A DNA stretch of 64,000 nucleotides from Nothophaeocryptopus gaeumannii (GCA_031771865.1 JASISA010000019.1:1116001-1180000), one strand, 5' to 3'. Numbered from the stretch's first letter, positions 8,648 to 19,541 are shown. Notes: generated by a model not told the origin, from the letters alone. Program-made: numbers and translations.

Positions 8648-10804
8648 ATGAGTCTCTTCGGCGACGACACCGACGCGCCTTCTTCGAGAGCCAACGTCAA
8701 GTCCTCGCTCTTCGACGACGAGCCCTCTACACCAAATAAGAACACCAACACATCTAGCTCTATCTTCGCCGACAGCGCGGCTGATTCTGCCGAGTCGCCG
8801 TGGGGTTTTACGCCGAAGAAGAATACCGGGCGCGGGAGTGTGGTCAAGACACTACTGCAAGACGCAGACGTGCCGGACTTCTACATTGACACATTTGATA
8901 GCCTACACACCGGAGGTTTTGTACTGCGAGACGACTGCCAGAAGCTACTGGGGGAGAGCGGTCCTGGCGCCGCAGACCAAGACAGCATCTGGAGCCTAGT
9001 GAGCAGTGGCGGCGACGGCGAAAGACTCTCGAGAAACGAATTCAACGTTTTCCTCGCATTGATTGGACTTGCGAAGGAAGGCGAAGAGCTTGGATTGGAC
9101 GCTGTTGACGAGAGGAGGAGGAAGCTGCCTGTGCCTGATCTGCCCAACGTACAATCGAAGTCGAGCACAATGCATCAACCGCCGGCAACACCGCAGAGCG
9201 AAGTACAGGCTGGCGCCCAGCCTAGCTCTGAGCAAAATCCCGGAGGCAACAGGAAGCCCTCGTTTGGACTGGACAGCGACCCGTGGGCGAGTCCTGAGAT
9301 GCACAAGAGGCACAAGCATCTCAGCAATGGCTTTGAAGCATCGCAGAGAACTACTAGCAGTTTCACTACAAGTGCTACTGAGCCTACGGAATCCAATGGC
9401 AGCCATGGCGATGGGCAAGGATCCGCACCCAGCGGTGGTGGAGGCAGCTGGGGCGGCACGATGGCTTACAATGCTGCAAGCACTGGAGGGTTTGGTGAGT
9501 CGGGCGAGGCTACTGCTGGAAGCGGCGGGTTCGGAGACGAGGGAAATGGATTGGGAACAACGAGACGTGCACCGCCTCAGCCACGACCTGCAATAATCAA
9601 AGGTGCGGAAGAGCTCGTAACAGTTTATATCTTGGACGAAAAAGAGGGCATGTTTATGTTCCAACACCGCAACTATGAGGTCACATCGGTGCGACGCGGC
9701 AGCAAGGTCATCAGGAGATACAGCGACTTCGTCTGGCTGCTGGATTGCCTACACAAGCGATATCCTTTCCGCCAGCTGCCCTTGCTGCCCCCAAAGCGCG
9801 TCGCGATCAATGGCAACCACATTGCTGCCGATAATAGCTTTTTGGAGAAAAGAAGGCGTGGTCTGGCACGGTTTGCGAACGCACTTGTCCGTCATCCAGT
9901 ATTGAGGGAAGAGCAGCTAGTCGTCATGTTTTTGACTGTGCCAACGGTAGATGCAAGTCTTCCCCCGCTTTGTTGCAATCGTTGCTAACACTTTTGATAG
10001 GAGCTCGCTGTTTGGCGAAAGCAGGCCACTATCAGTGTCCAGGAAGAGTTCGTCGGTCGCTCTCTTCCTCCCACCCTTGAAGACAGCCTGCCTCAAAATC
10101 TCCAGGAGACCTTCGACACCGTCCGATCTGGAGTACGTCGAAGCGCGGATCTCTACATCAATCTTTGTAACTTGACGGAGCGACTTTGCAAGAGGAAAGA
10201 TGCGATCGCGGCCGAATATGGTCGCCTCACACTCAACCTCACTACTCTTACCGAAGCTAACGCCGACACTTACGCGATCGACACCAACGATGTCCCGCTC
10301 CTCAACGAAGGCATGAACGGCACCGCGAAGCATATCACAACCTCGCAATCCCTCATCGAAGACGAATCCCGCGCTTGGGATGAAGGTTTTCTCGAAGACC
10401 TTAAAACCATGCGCGACTCCTTTGTCAGCGTCCGAGACATGTTCGACCGACGCGATCGCTACGCCAAGGATAATATCCCGCAGCTCGAACGTCGAATCGA
10501 AGCCAACGAACAGAAATTGCAGAACATCATTGCGAAGGGAGACGCGGCGAAACCTGGGGAAGCGGAGAAGGTGGGCAACGCGATTACGGCTGATAAGCAG
10601 AGTATTGTGAATCAGCATGCGAGGGGGGTGTTCATTAAAGAATGTGTGAGGGATGAGATTTTGTTTTTCCAGACTACGCAGTATTGCGTTTCGAGATTGC
10701 ATCAGGATTGGGCGCAGGAACGGGTGAAGTATGCGGAATTGCAGGCGGACAATTTTAGGGGCATGGTGGATGCTGTTGAGGGGATGCCTTTGGGGAGCGA
10801 TTAG
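8648..10804 (+). CDS. mvp1: Sorting nexin MVP1 (SNX8 type; PX and BAR)
   Basis: Two exons, 8648-9946 and 10001-10804, with a 54-nt GTAGAT...TAG intron (gctaac branch site), encode 700 residues. Mvp1/SNX8 works at endosomes in retrograde sorting and recycling of membrane proteins. The N-terminus (MSLFGDDTDAPSS) and the region around residues 60-175 resemble the EH-like N-terminal part of Mvp1. A Gly/Ser-rich linker precedes a PX domain at about 320-433 with the lipid-contact motifs RRYSDFVWL, LPLLPPKR and RRGLARFANALVRHP. The second exon (434-700) is the helical BAR region. The start is the ATG at 8648, preceded by CA-rich leader; the frame opens further upstream at 8564, but that extension lacks conservation-like features. 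Confidence 0.93.
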
Positions 10805-11332
10805 GAGAGCTAGGAGCAGCAGTATCCCCAACAGAGGAGGAATTCGGGGATGAGCGATTCGGCGAGTTTGTATGCGCAGATTGGAAGTCCGCGAAAGAGA
10901 CGTGGATAAGGATGGGGGTGTTGTAAGGAGAAGGATGGTGTATAGCGGTGCTCTTTGTCTACCTACGCCTGTTCGTTTTCAAGCGAGCGTGTGTATATCG
11001 TTCCGATTGATGGGTATAGAACATTCTGGACGGATTTTGAAGAATCTAATATGTTATGGACGTTGGGAACACCTACCTCGACAATCACGAGCTTGCACGT
11101 ATCGCTTCTGCATCTCAACTCCTAATTCACATGCGTCCACGTGCACCCGCAATGCTCAATTCATTCACCACCAGGCTGCACATTCAACATGCACATGCTC
11201 GCTCCTGACCTTCAAAGACCCTGCCGAGGATAGCCGATAAGCAAACCGCGGCGCGGATAACCATATGTTCTGGACGAGTCCTGCTTCTGCTTCTTCTGCT
11301 TCGATACAACAACCTCAAGCCAAATCTCAACC
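10805..11332. other. Intergenic region after mvp1
   Basis: No supported gene. The segment just before 11333 is CTTCTG-rich, then CAACAACC/CAACC, like a fungal 5' leader; this is part of the case for the small candidate gene at 11333. Confidence 0.4.
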
Positions 11333-11599
11333 ATGACCCACCTCCTGGTCGGTGTCTCCATCAGTATACTCGCGTGCTTATTATTATCATGGGAGGCGGG
11401 ATGCTGGAGGGGATTCTGAACGAAAGGGAGGACAGTGGACCCGTACACCTTAATATTCGAGGAAGCCTGTATAAGGTACATCGCCGAAGAGCACGCCTAT
11501 GAATTCGAAAACCCATATGTGGTCGTGTGTGTGGATTGGGGGAAGTATGGTAATTGGGTCGAGAATGCCGGGGAGCTAGCTATGGGATTCAAAATTTGA
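11333..11599 (+). CDS. Candidate small spliced gene, 64 residues, function unknown
   Basis: Speculative model with exons 11333-11363 and 11436-11599 and a 72-nt GTATAC...CAG intron. The splice is phase 1 and leaves one open frame ending at the TGA at 11597-11599. The ATG follows a leader-like pyrimidine and CAAC-rich stretch. The peptide begins MTHLLVGVSIMDPYTLIF and contains the acidic/aromatic segment AEEHAYEFENPYVVVCVDWG. I recognise no domain. The exon-2 frame is the most protein-like reading in the gap, but no homology supports it. An alternative is that this is a gene relic. Confidence 0.3.
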
Positions 11600-11965
11600 C
11601 AAGGACGCTGAAATTCGATATGGAGATCCCCAGGGTCAAGAGTGGTCGTCAAGGAGGGAAGAAAGCGAACCGAAATTTCGGATTTCGCATGTGAAAAGTT
11701 GAGATGAGGGAGCAGCGATGCAAATCAGCTTCGTCAAGTAGTCTAGCAAAGGGTGTAAGAAGTGATCGAAATGCTCGGAGGGATCTCCTTGGTATACTGT
11801 GCTTCATTGTTGCCGTTAAGGTATTGACAAGTACGCTTTGCGTCTTACTAACAGCAAATAGGTATCTTGTGGCTAGAACGCCCCATTTTCGCCCCTATTC
11901 CATGCAGTGCCATACTTTCCATCCGGCACTGTCCCCATGTTTGTAATCCTGTCGAAAAGTCGCAT
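11600..11965. other. Intergenic region, 3' side of the DUF2235 gene
   Basis: 366 bp with no supported gene. It presumably contains the 3' end of the minus-strand DUF2235 transcript. Confidence 0.4.
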
Positions 11966-13708
11966 TTAAAAAGTCTTCGCCCAATGATGCGCTTGCCTTG
12001 GCTTCTTAAACCATTGCCACTTGTTGTTGCTGTAAATGATTTTGTTGGCAACGCCCCGATCATGCAACAACAATCTCTCCTCGTACCCCTTCTCCGCAAA
12101 GATGTCCTCCTTCATCGTGGTGATCGCAGTCTGGCCAGGAAGTTGATACTCCCAATGGACTTGTTTGATTCCTCCAGGACTCATATCGATCTGCATGTTT
12201 GGTTCGGCGTGAGAATCATGGCCATCGAAAAGCTTCCAGCCATGAAGAGGGCCGGCTTGGACAATGTATCCTGGTTTGCGCTGGGGATGGTAAGAGTGGG
12301 TGCCGCGTTGGAAGGTGATGAGCCGCCAGAGGAAGTTGATGACTTTTCGGTGCCAGTTTTCTGGTTCCACTGGCCGTCCAGCAAGATCCATACGCGCACG
12401 AACGGAAGAGTGGATGTATTCGTGAGTGTTCTCCAGCAGCTTGTTGGTGTATCTTCCGGTCTCGTAGTCCGTGTTATAATAGCGGCCTGGTGTTCGGACT
12501 CGTGAGCCCGCCAGTGATTGCGGGAAGGTGTTGGAGTCGTAGACTTTACCCATGGCCCAACCACCATACTCCTCAGCACCCGCAGTCTGTTTGTAGAAGT
12601 GATAAGTGTGCTTGAAACACAGATCGACAAAGTCGTCGTCGAATCTGATCCAATCCAGAGGGTCGAACTCCTTCGTTGGGTCACGAGAATTGCCAGCCAG
12701 TGAGTCCATCATCCACGCTAGTGTTATGTTGGCCATGCCATAGTCGTCATACGAGCCACCACAGTTGGAGTGCGCGCCTGGGAACCAGACCTGCTTCAGG
12801 TTCGTTGTGCCGCCCTCGTCAAGCTCCCAAACAGCGGGCGAGAAAGGAAAGCGTCTCTCGTCAAGTGCCAGAGCATGGAAGGCATTCTCCACTCGGTTGC
12901 TGAGCCTCGTGTCGTACCATCTGTACTCCTTGATGAAGGCAGGCATTTGGAGAATCCGCTGGAGAAAAGGATTGACTGGGATGCCCAAGGCTCCAACAGT
13001 ATCCCATACTCCGATGGCTTTGATGTTTGCCTCTTGTGTCAAGCCCAGAGATAGCAGATGGGTCCGGTAGGCGTCCATGTATCTGTCGATCGCATTTGGC
13101 CCCTTCGAATGAGCCATCGCAGGGTTTGGCTGATTGACCTTTGGGTCCAGCTTCTCGTCCGGGTTGGCTTCACAGTACGCATCAATAAATCGCGGCTTGT
13201 AGTCTTTGTTGCCCGCATTCTCCCAGTCCAAGAAGCAGTCGTAAAACCATGGCATGGCCTTTCTCGTCAATATTCCTACAGCTGCGATGAAGCCACCAAG
13301 ACTACGAGCGGTAAATGCGCCTCTCGAGAAACCAAGGAGGAAGATCGAATCTGGCTTGCTGAGATGGTCGTTTGGAGAGTAGTTCGAGCCCAGAAAGGCG
13401 TATGCTTCGCGAATGTTCTCAGACAGCCCAAGTCCTGTTCCTCCGCCAAGTAATTGATCGCTGATGCCAATACCTGTTCCGATTCCAGCTTGATAGAAGC
13501 ATATTTGAGGGTGCTTTGCTTCGTCTTCGGACATCATCGCGTGGGCTATTCTTGTAACATTGGATGGATTCTGAAGCTTGCCCTCCTTGTAGCCATTGTC
13601 GCGGTCCATCCAAGTGCCATCGCAACACACGATGAGCTTCTTCGGCAGTCTGACTTGATGCTTCGCGGTCTGGTCGCTGGTGGAGTGATGCCTCTCTTCA
13701 GTATTCAT
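11966..13708 (-). CDS. DUF2235-domain alpha/beta-hydrolase
   Basis: 580 residues from the chosen start. DUF2235 is an alpha/beta-hydrolase fold related to the catalytic domain of bacterial Tle1-type phospholipases; fungal members are mostly uncharacterised. The domain opens at residue 22 with PKKLIVCCDGTW and contains YQAGIGTG. The nucleophile elbow GFSRGAF puts the likely catalytic Ser at 128. Next come IGVWDTVGALG (candidate acid), HALALDERRFPFSP, and VWFPGAHSNCGGSY (candidate His). The C-terminal 200 residues look like a lid or accessory region. The frame is open up to an ATG at 13897 (643 residues), but the extra 63 residues look non-conserved, so I prefer the ATG at 13708. No signal peptide, so probably intracellular. 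Substrate unknown. Confidence 0.87.
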   Translation of the reverse strand: MNTEERHHSTSDQTAKHQVRLPKKLIVCCDGTWMDRDNGYKEGKLQNPSNVTRIAHAMMSEDEAKHPQICFYQAGIGTGIGISDQLLGGGTGLGLSENIREAYAFLGSNYSPNDHLSKPDSIFLLGFSRGAFTARSLGGFIAAVGILTRKAMPWFYDCFLDWENAGNKDYKPRFIDAYCEANPDEKLDPKVNQPNPAMAHSKGPNAIDRYMDAYRTHLLSLGLTQEANIKAIGVWDTVGALGIPVNPFLQRILQMPAFIKEYRWYDTRLSNRVENAFHALALDERRFPFSPAVWELDEGGTTNLKQVWFPGAHSNCGGSYDDYGMANITLAWMMDSLAGNSRDPTKEFDPLDWIRFDDDFVDLCFKHTYHFYKQTAGAEEYGGWAMGKVYDSNTFPQSLAGSRVRTPGRYYNTDYETGRYTNKLLENTHEYIHSSVRARMDLAGRPVEPENWHRKVINFLWRLITFQRGTHSYHPQRKPGYIVQAGPLHGWKLFDGHDSHAEPNMQIDMSPGGIKQVHWEYQLPGQTAITTMKEDIFAEKGYEERLLLHDRGVANKIIYSNNKWQWFKKPRQAHHWAKTF

Positions 13709-15441
13709 TTCGGCCGTGATGCCCACGTCCGGAAGTTCCAAGCTGTGTTTATAGTATGCGGTATTTAGTTGCTGACTTCTTTGTTCCAAGATCAACTCCT
13801 CGCTAAAATGCCCAACACGTAGATGAAATGAGAAGCCCCACGTCGCCCACTCAGGGAGCTTTATGGGTCTCAGACAGGATGCGGCCTCATGGTTCACATC
13901 GGAAAGGCGGCCATGTACTTCCCAAATAGCACGGAAGGCTAAAGGCTAAGCAGGCGGCTGAGGCTGTAGTGGCTTCCATAGCGCCTCGTGGACAAACAGG
14001 TGATGATCCATTGCCCGTTTCTGGTTTCCTGGTGGCGGAGAGCGAATCGCCAAGATGCAGCATTCCGGTCAATCATTATTAGACCGGAGCTGGAGAGAAA
14101 ATCCGCCTTTGATGCTGTGATCAAGTTGTGGAAGCTTGATTGTAGCAGATGTTGCGGAAGAAAGATGGTGGGTATGTAGAGTTTCTGCAAATGTGAACCT
14201 TGACGGGAGGAAGACGAGCCGCGCACAACGTGCCCTGGGTCCGACCAATCCTTGACCGCCAAGAGAAAGCCTCGGCGTTGGTTCGACGTTCAGCCCAGTG
14301 GGGACACTCCATTCGCAGTGCAGTCTTCACCTCCAGCTGAAGCTCACGGCAGCGAACCAAAGACAACTGTGACGGATCTCAATTGTTGTGCAGCATGCGT
14401 TGATCTCTGGTGCAAGGAGGCAGTGCTCGTGCAGCTACCTCCGACACATCGGTAGACGAGGCGTATTCACCGGAGAGGGATTTGGTGGTAGCACAGAGGA
14501 GACGTAGAGAAGACGCAGGTTCAGCTCAGCCAGCAAGTGACATTTCCCTACTGAGGGACCTTGGTACGTGAAGCCGCTCAAGCATGGCTGCTGTCAATGA
14601 ATTGCGCCAGACTTCCAGGAGCTGCCCTGACTTCAGCCCTCAGCCGATGCCTGGGTTTGACGCCTGACCTGAAGAGCTTGGAGAACGATACTTGGAGGGC
14701 CGAGAGCGCTGCTGCGTCCAAAAGCTGCGATGATGCAGGCTTCATGTTCCAAGTTTGGGCATGTCATTGCGCCTTGATGGCGGGGACTTCTCGTGCATCA
14801 GGTGTACAGTACCTATACCGTACGAAATGGCTCTTGCAGGTGTTTACGTCGTGCATGGCCAGAGCTCGATGCCTTCTGGATTGAAGCTGCCTCGTTCCGT
14901 CACTCGAGAACGGTGAATGACCATGCGCTATGACACGTGGTTCTCCATCTGTTGTTCCACAGTCCCGACGCTCCTGGTGAGGAACCCTATATTGTAGGTG
15001 GTAGCTTGTTGACGAATGCCTTCGTCAAGACGTGGAATGCTGGTCCAGCGCAATGGTGTTCCAGTTGACACTTTCCTTTGAGATCCTGTCCTGGGGCCTC
15101 TGAGATAGTGAAGCCTCTATGCTCTTCTTTCTCACGCTGTCTGCATTTTGCGTCTTCTGCCGTATGTATTGAACACCAGAAGTCTTCTTCGTTGCACATT
15201 TAGATCGGAGAGATCTCTAGATATTTCTCCACGAGATCCAACGGGCGGTAACTCTAGCGCATCAACGGCTTCACCCCGCGAACTAGTGATCGTCTCTGGG
15301 ACCTGGCCAACCACCACGCTCGCATATGTCCTCGCTCGAAACTCTCGTATTTAGCCACAACATGGAAACAAGATCGCGTACGCCAATTGTCAACATGCCT
15401 TCCTACACTTCACCCATGCCAGCGGATAGAGCTGTACCAGA
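13709..15441. other. Long intergenic region between DUF2235 and GT8 genes
   Basis: 1.7 kb between divergent genes, presumably carrying both promoters and leaders. Several short open frames exist (for example 14561-14884), but none has recognisable protein features or a convincing splice partner. Confidence 0.4.
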
Positions 15442-16635
15442 ATGAGGTGCTCAGGCCTCCGGACTCTCGTAGTCCTCACAGTCCTTATTGGTATCATTGT
15501 TATTCTATATACCACGACATCCTTACCAATCATTGCCGAGGATGCGGCGGCGCAACTTGCAGACCAGATAAAGGAGGCGACAGCCAAGATACAAGAAGGC
15601 AAAGATGAACCACCAGTATGGGAGACCACCACGGAGTCAATTACGGCCGCGATGGACGACAACAACAATGCGAAGACGGAGTTCAATGATGTCAAATACG
15701 CTTTTCAGGACGACCTCACCTATAGGATGCCAACATTCAATCACCGGAGTCTAAGAAGATACATGCCTCGAAACTGGCAAGGACCAGATCGTCCAGCATT
15801 CGCAACATATCTCTCCACCCGAAACGGCACAGTCCACGACCCTTACTTCCAAGCCGCCTTACAAATGACCTACCGCCTCCTCTGGGACAAAACCTCCAAA
15901 TCAGAAAAGTACCCTCTAGTAATCTTCGTCGCCCCTTTCACCCCGGACGAACATCGCCACATCCTCGAAGCAGCAGGCGCCATCGTCCGCGAACTCGATC
16001 TCATCCCCTGGCATCCAATCAAAGCCACCTTCAGCCGCTGGAAAGATCTCTTCTCCAAACTCAACATGTGGCGCCACACCGATTTCAGCAGGATATGTTT
16101 CCTCGACACGGACGCGTTTCCCGTTCAGAACATCGACGAAATATTCGAGATCGCCCCTACACAAACATGTGATGTGAAGAAATTATCCAGGGCAGATAGG
16201 AAGGTCGAAAAGCAAATATGCGAATATACATTCACGGGAACAGCAGTAGGCGCGCAGAAGGAAATCAATGTGGGCGTCTTGGTTTTCTCTCCTAACCTCG
16301 CTATGCATACCCGTCTGCTGAGGGAAATGAAATCTGGATCCAAGAAATATGATATACAAATGGCGGAACAAGCATTTCTTGGATACGCATTTTCCTCTTC
16401 AGGGCCCTTTCCGGCGAGTTTTATCGGGAGAGAATGGAATGGATTCTTCCCGACGAATGATGAGGGGCCGAAGAGCAAGAAATTGAAGATTATTCATGAG
16501 AAACTTTGGACGAAGAATAAGAAGTTGAGGTGGAGTAAGAATTTTTTCAAAGATGGGTGGGGCAAAATGTTGAGGTTGTATAATAGTAAGGGATTTGTGG
16601 CCGAGAGAGAAAAGGATGGGAGGAGGCCGTTTTAG
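15442..16635 (+). CDS. Glycosyltransferase family 8 protein, type II membrane
   Basis: 397 residues, no intron. Residues 7-30 (LRTLVVLTVLIGIIVILYTTTSLP) are a signal anchor, predicting a type II Golgi or ER protein with a lumenal catalytic domain. The GT8-like domain runs from about 118 to 375: AFATYLSTRNGT at the nucleotide-sugar side, KLNMWRHTDFSRICFLDTDAFP containing the metal-binding DTD at 222-224, then INVGVLVFSPN and AEQAFLGYAF, which match the donor/acceptor loops of glycogenin-like and GNT1-like enzymes. The start is the only ATG ahead of the anchor. Donor sugar and acceptor cannot be read from sequence. It converges on the Pmp3-family gene. Confidence 0.85.
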   Translation: MRCSGLRTLVVLTVLIGIIVILYTTTSLPIIAEDAAAQLADQIKEATAKIQEGKDEPPVWETTTESITAAMDDNNNAKTEFNDVKYAFQDDLTYRMPTFNHRSLRRYMPRNWQGPDRPAFATYLSTRNGTVHDPYFQAALQMTYRLLWDKTSKSEKYPLVIFVAPFTPDEHRHILEAAGAIVRELDLIPWHPIKATFSRWKDLFSKLNMWRHTDFSRICFLDTDAFPVQNIDEIFEIAPTQTCDVKKLSRADRKVEKQICEYTFTGTAVGAQKEINVGVLVFSPNLAMHTRLLREMKSGSKKYDIQMAEQAFLGYAFSSSGPFPASFIGREWNGFFPTNDEGPKSKKLKIIHEKLWTKNKKLRWSKNFFKDGWGKMLRLYNSKGFVAEREKDGRRPF

Positions 16636-16790
16636 ATATGATACAGATGTGTATAAAGTAGAGGTATATATAGGCATGGATGGCGTAATGTATATCTTGG
16701 CAACATTGCATATTCTTTTTTCTGTCCTCTGGTATGTGTGAGGTCTCTCGACCAGGATATTAAAGACCACACCCTCAGGGTTATAGTTGG

Positions 16791-16894
16791 CACGTGAAAG
16801 GCACGTGTCTCACAAGTGAGGGATTCGTGAGTGAGATGAGGTCTGCTGAAGGTTCAAGCACTTTGTACATATCGTTGCAGTCCAGGTATATAAA
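16791..16894 (+). promoter_or_regulatory. Promoter-like block: two CACGTG boxes and a TATA box without an obvious gene
   Basis: Two perfect CACGTG palindromes lie at 16791-16796 and 16802-16807, 5 bp apart. A TATATAAA follows at 16887-16894. CACGTG is the E-box bound by fungal bHLH factors. The only downstream frames on the plus strand (ATG at 16913 and within 16922-17509) are short or are shadows of the Pmp3 gene. If the block is active it would produce a transcript antisense to the Pmp3 3' end. The rest of 16636-17134 holds nothing I can identify. Confidence 0.35.
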
Positions 16895-17134
16895 GCAAAA
16901 GCCCCACCCAATGCACATCCCTTGTACTCCATCTCTCATATGCCCTGGCGAACCAATCGGTATGTGCTTCGATCGTATCCAGATACATTCATATCATCGT
17001 ATGTCATCGTAAGGTTCGTGAATGCTCATGCTCGGACTCCCAGTGCCATCAAAATGCACTCTTCTGTCTCCTTTCCTCCTCCTCCCATCTCTCTCCACAT
17101 CCCAACTCCCATCCCTCCCCGTCCAAGTCGTAAC

Positions 17135-17679
17135 CTAATACTTGCTCCTCGGAGGCGGCGGATAATACGCCCTATTATCATACGAATAGTAATTATCCTG
17201 ATAATACGGCTGTCGGGTGCCTGCATACGCATCCCTTCCCAAACTCCTGCTTCTGCTCCTCCCCGTAGCCATCACCGGGCTTCGCGGGACACTCCGACTC
17301 CTTCGGTGGACGGTGTGCGTGGTTGGAGAGATGTAGATCTCCTCGCGGACGGTGCTTCGTCGACGTTTGGCAGCGCGATGGCGTTGTCGGAGGGAGGGGT
17401 ATTCGAGGATTACGTACCAGGCGTGGATGACCTGCGGACAACGTCAGTATGGAAGAGGGAGAGGAAGTATTTGGGGCCTGGAGGAGCTTACGCCTGGGAT
17501 CCAGCCTAGGAAGCAGAGGAGGATGTTGATTAGGAGGTCGGCGTGGCAGCCGCGACGGATGAAGACTGCTAGGGGTGGGAGGAAGATGGCGATCACGCCT
17601 AGGACGCAGCCGCCCTGGAGAGAATGTTAGTTGGCTGACTAGAGGGTATTGGAGTGATGTAAGCACGTACTAGGACCAT
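17135..17679 (-). CDS. Pmp3/UPF0057-family small membrane protein with long basic tail
   Basis: Three exons on the minus strand: 17679-17671 (9 nt, M-V-L), 17614-17492 and 17431-17135. The introns are 56 and 60 nt; intron 1 has a CTAAC branch site, and all joins are phase 0. The product has 142 residues. Residues 4-60 are a textbook Pmp3 core: GVIAIFLPPLAVFIRRGC, then DLLINILLCFLGWIPG and VIHAWYVI, two hydrophobic helices. Pmp3 peptides are plasma-membrane proteolipids affecting membrane potential and salt tolerance. The usual length is about 52-57 residues; this one has an extra tail of about 80, first Arg/Ser-rich, then Tyr-rich (YYQDNYYSYDN), ending in PPPPRSKY. The gene is invisible as a single open frame because the exons lie in different frames. 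Confidence 0.85.
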
Positions 17680-18463
17680 GTTCGCAAGCAATCAGAAGTA
17701 GGAGGTAGACTGATATGATTGTCGATAGGTTGTCAGTGAACTCTTCCGTGGTATGGAAGGGTGAAGTTGAAGTTCATGGTTGGATCTGAAACGCAGATGA
17801 AAAGGAATGTATAAGAAACAAATGAGCTGACTATCGGGTCGGTAATACTTCTTTTACACATGCGGTTCTGTGCTCCGTCGCCTTACTTCATCGCCTCACA
17901 TGTTCGCATGGATCCTTTGCATAACAAAATGTGACGCTGCCCGAGAGCCAAGCTGTCATGACGTTCGCACCGCCGCGAAGATGAACAGGATGCTCCGGTG
18001 TGCGACGCGCGTCTCTTGGCCAACTTCGAGCGCATATCATCGGTACATTGTCGATGGTATTTGGTATCTGAGCGATGGGAGAGAGGGGATGTACGAGTGT
18101 GGAGAGGCCGCAAGGCTGATTTTGTGGAGTGGAAACCTTGCTTTGACCGGTGACAGCTGACAGAGCCTCATCACTTCCTCGAACGACATCAATTCGGACC
18201 CGGCATCTGGCTTGCTTCTGCGGCCTGCGCGACATTGAGCACTGCTGTGTGCGATTGACTCATACCGGACCACTGGAAGGCTTCGCCATGGTTCTGCGGA
18301 CTTGGTACTGGGCGACTCAGTAGTGGAGTTGCAAGTAATGCCGCCCGGAGGGAAAACTGTCCGGCAGTCTGCTTCTCCTCTCCTTAGAATCATCGATGAA
18401 AGTGGACCATACCTTCTTCCTACCTTCAATATCCGTGGGACTATATGGCCCTCCCAGCAAAGG
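17680..18463. other. Intergenic region upstream of the Pmp3-family gene
   Basis: 784 bp with overlapping short open frames on both strands (for example 18037-18429 minus). None looks like a protein family. It probably contains the Pmp3-family promoter. Confidence 0.4.
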
Positions 18464-18619
18464 TCATTGGTCTGTTGGCTTGAGAGTCTTTCGCCTCATC
18501 AGCTTGGCCTTACTGGCCCACTTATTCAGGCGAGTGAAGAATGTGCCGAAACGCTTCATATTCCACAGCTTGGGGTGGTGAGTCTCCAGGACTTCTTCTA
18601 GGTGTGTGTGCTTTTCCAT
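18464..18619 (-). CDS. Small open frame, 51 residues, basic C-terminus, unknown
   Basis: Minus-strand ATG at 18619 to TGA at 18466-18464. The peptide is highly polar and helical in character (MEKHTHLEEVLETHHPKLW, then a Lys/Arg-rich segment KWASKAKLMRRKTLK). Codons favour C/G third positions, as in neighbouring genes. There is no recognisable domain, and chance cannot be excluded at this length. It may be an exon of a larger gene whose other exons I cannot place. Confidence 0.25.
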   Translation of the reverse strand: MEKHTHLEEVLETHHPKLWNMKRFGTFFTRLNKWASKAKLMRRKTLKPTDQ

Positions 18620-18847
18620 GCTTGTTGTTTTCGGGAAGGAGTAGCATGCAGTCTGATATGGTCAACATCAAGTAGCCTTTCTGCCTGATGCTACAGTACA
18701 AAGAAGCCTTCATTGATCTTTTTCTTTAGAACAAAGCCCTGTCGATGCCTGTGCCATTTATCCATCCCGCCAATGCTATTATTGTACACACGATGCGGGC
18801 GCTCGGCGAGTGGTTCATCGTTCCGGTCTCTGATTCTTCTCCCTCTG

Positions 18848-19541
18848 TCATTTTTCGGACCCGCTGTCAGCCTTGACGTGCTTCTCTACCAATTCGGCGC
18901 TGACAGTACAGTTGAAGTTGAGTCCGGTAAGGCCTCTCCCGTATCTGTGAAAAGATGCACGATTGAATTCATGCGCAAGTTTGAGAAACTCCTGCAGATT
19001 CCAGGGTTGTTCGGGCTTCCAGCTTCGTTTCTTCTGTAGCGCTAACGAATCCCATCCACCTTGCGATTCTCGCAACTCATGCACGAAGATAATCGCCTCT
19101 TGCATGTGCAGTGGGACAAATGATATCTGCGCCCAGGAAGCGGTTCCTGGAAGCTCGCTTGTCGTCTTCTCCAAGAAGTTCGGCGTCATTTCAGCCTCAA
19201 ATCGGAAGGTGCGGCCAGGCTGACGGCGGATTTCGATGCGACTGAACTGTCTCGGGATGACTGGTAAGCTAGTTGCGCCTTTCCTTGACGACGCGGGGAA
19301 CTTCCTTGGGAAGCCGAGCTTCTCCAAGTGGTGCTTCTGCTCTATAACCGCCTTGAAGGTCTTGGAGATTCGCCGCAGCAAGATGATGTCTTTGCATGGA
19401 AGAAATTCGCCGATGAGGTCGACAAGCTCGAAGACTTCGAGGACTCGAGCAGCAGCGCCGTCGCCTATATGGCTCGTGTCAGTGGTTGATGAATATATGT
19501 GACTGGTCTGACTTACCGCTGGTGTTTGACCTGTCCGCCAT
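18848..19541 (-). CDS. F-box-like protein A (tandem paralog)
   Basis: Two exons, 19541-19517 (25 nt) and 19464-18848, with a 52-nt GTAAGT...TAG intron in phase 1, encode 213 residues. After MADRSNTS the protein has an F-box-like motif at about 14-50: VFELVDLIGEFLPCKDIILLRRISKTFKAVI, here split by the natural helix pattern. F-box proteins recruit substrates to SCF ubiquitin ligases through Skp1. The remaining 160 residues have no repeats I recognise. Gene B next door has the same start architecture, intron position, phase and intron length, so the two arose by tandem duplication. The substrate is unknown, and Skp1 binding is an inference from the motif. Confidence 0.7.

Noticed and set aside
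9917..10831. 304-codon open frame antisense to mvp1 exon 2
   Set aside because: Mirror of a strongly supported coding exon with codon-biased third positions; no domain of its own.
16913..17012. Small plus-strand ORF after the orphan TATA box
   Set aside because: 33 residues from the ATG, no signal or domain; splicing via GTATGT leads into the antisense of the Pmp3 gene.
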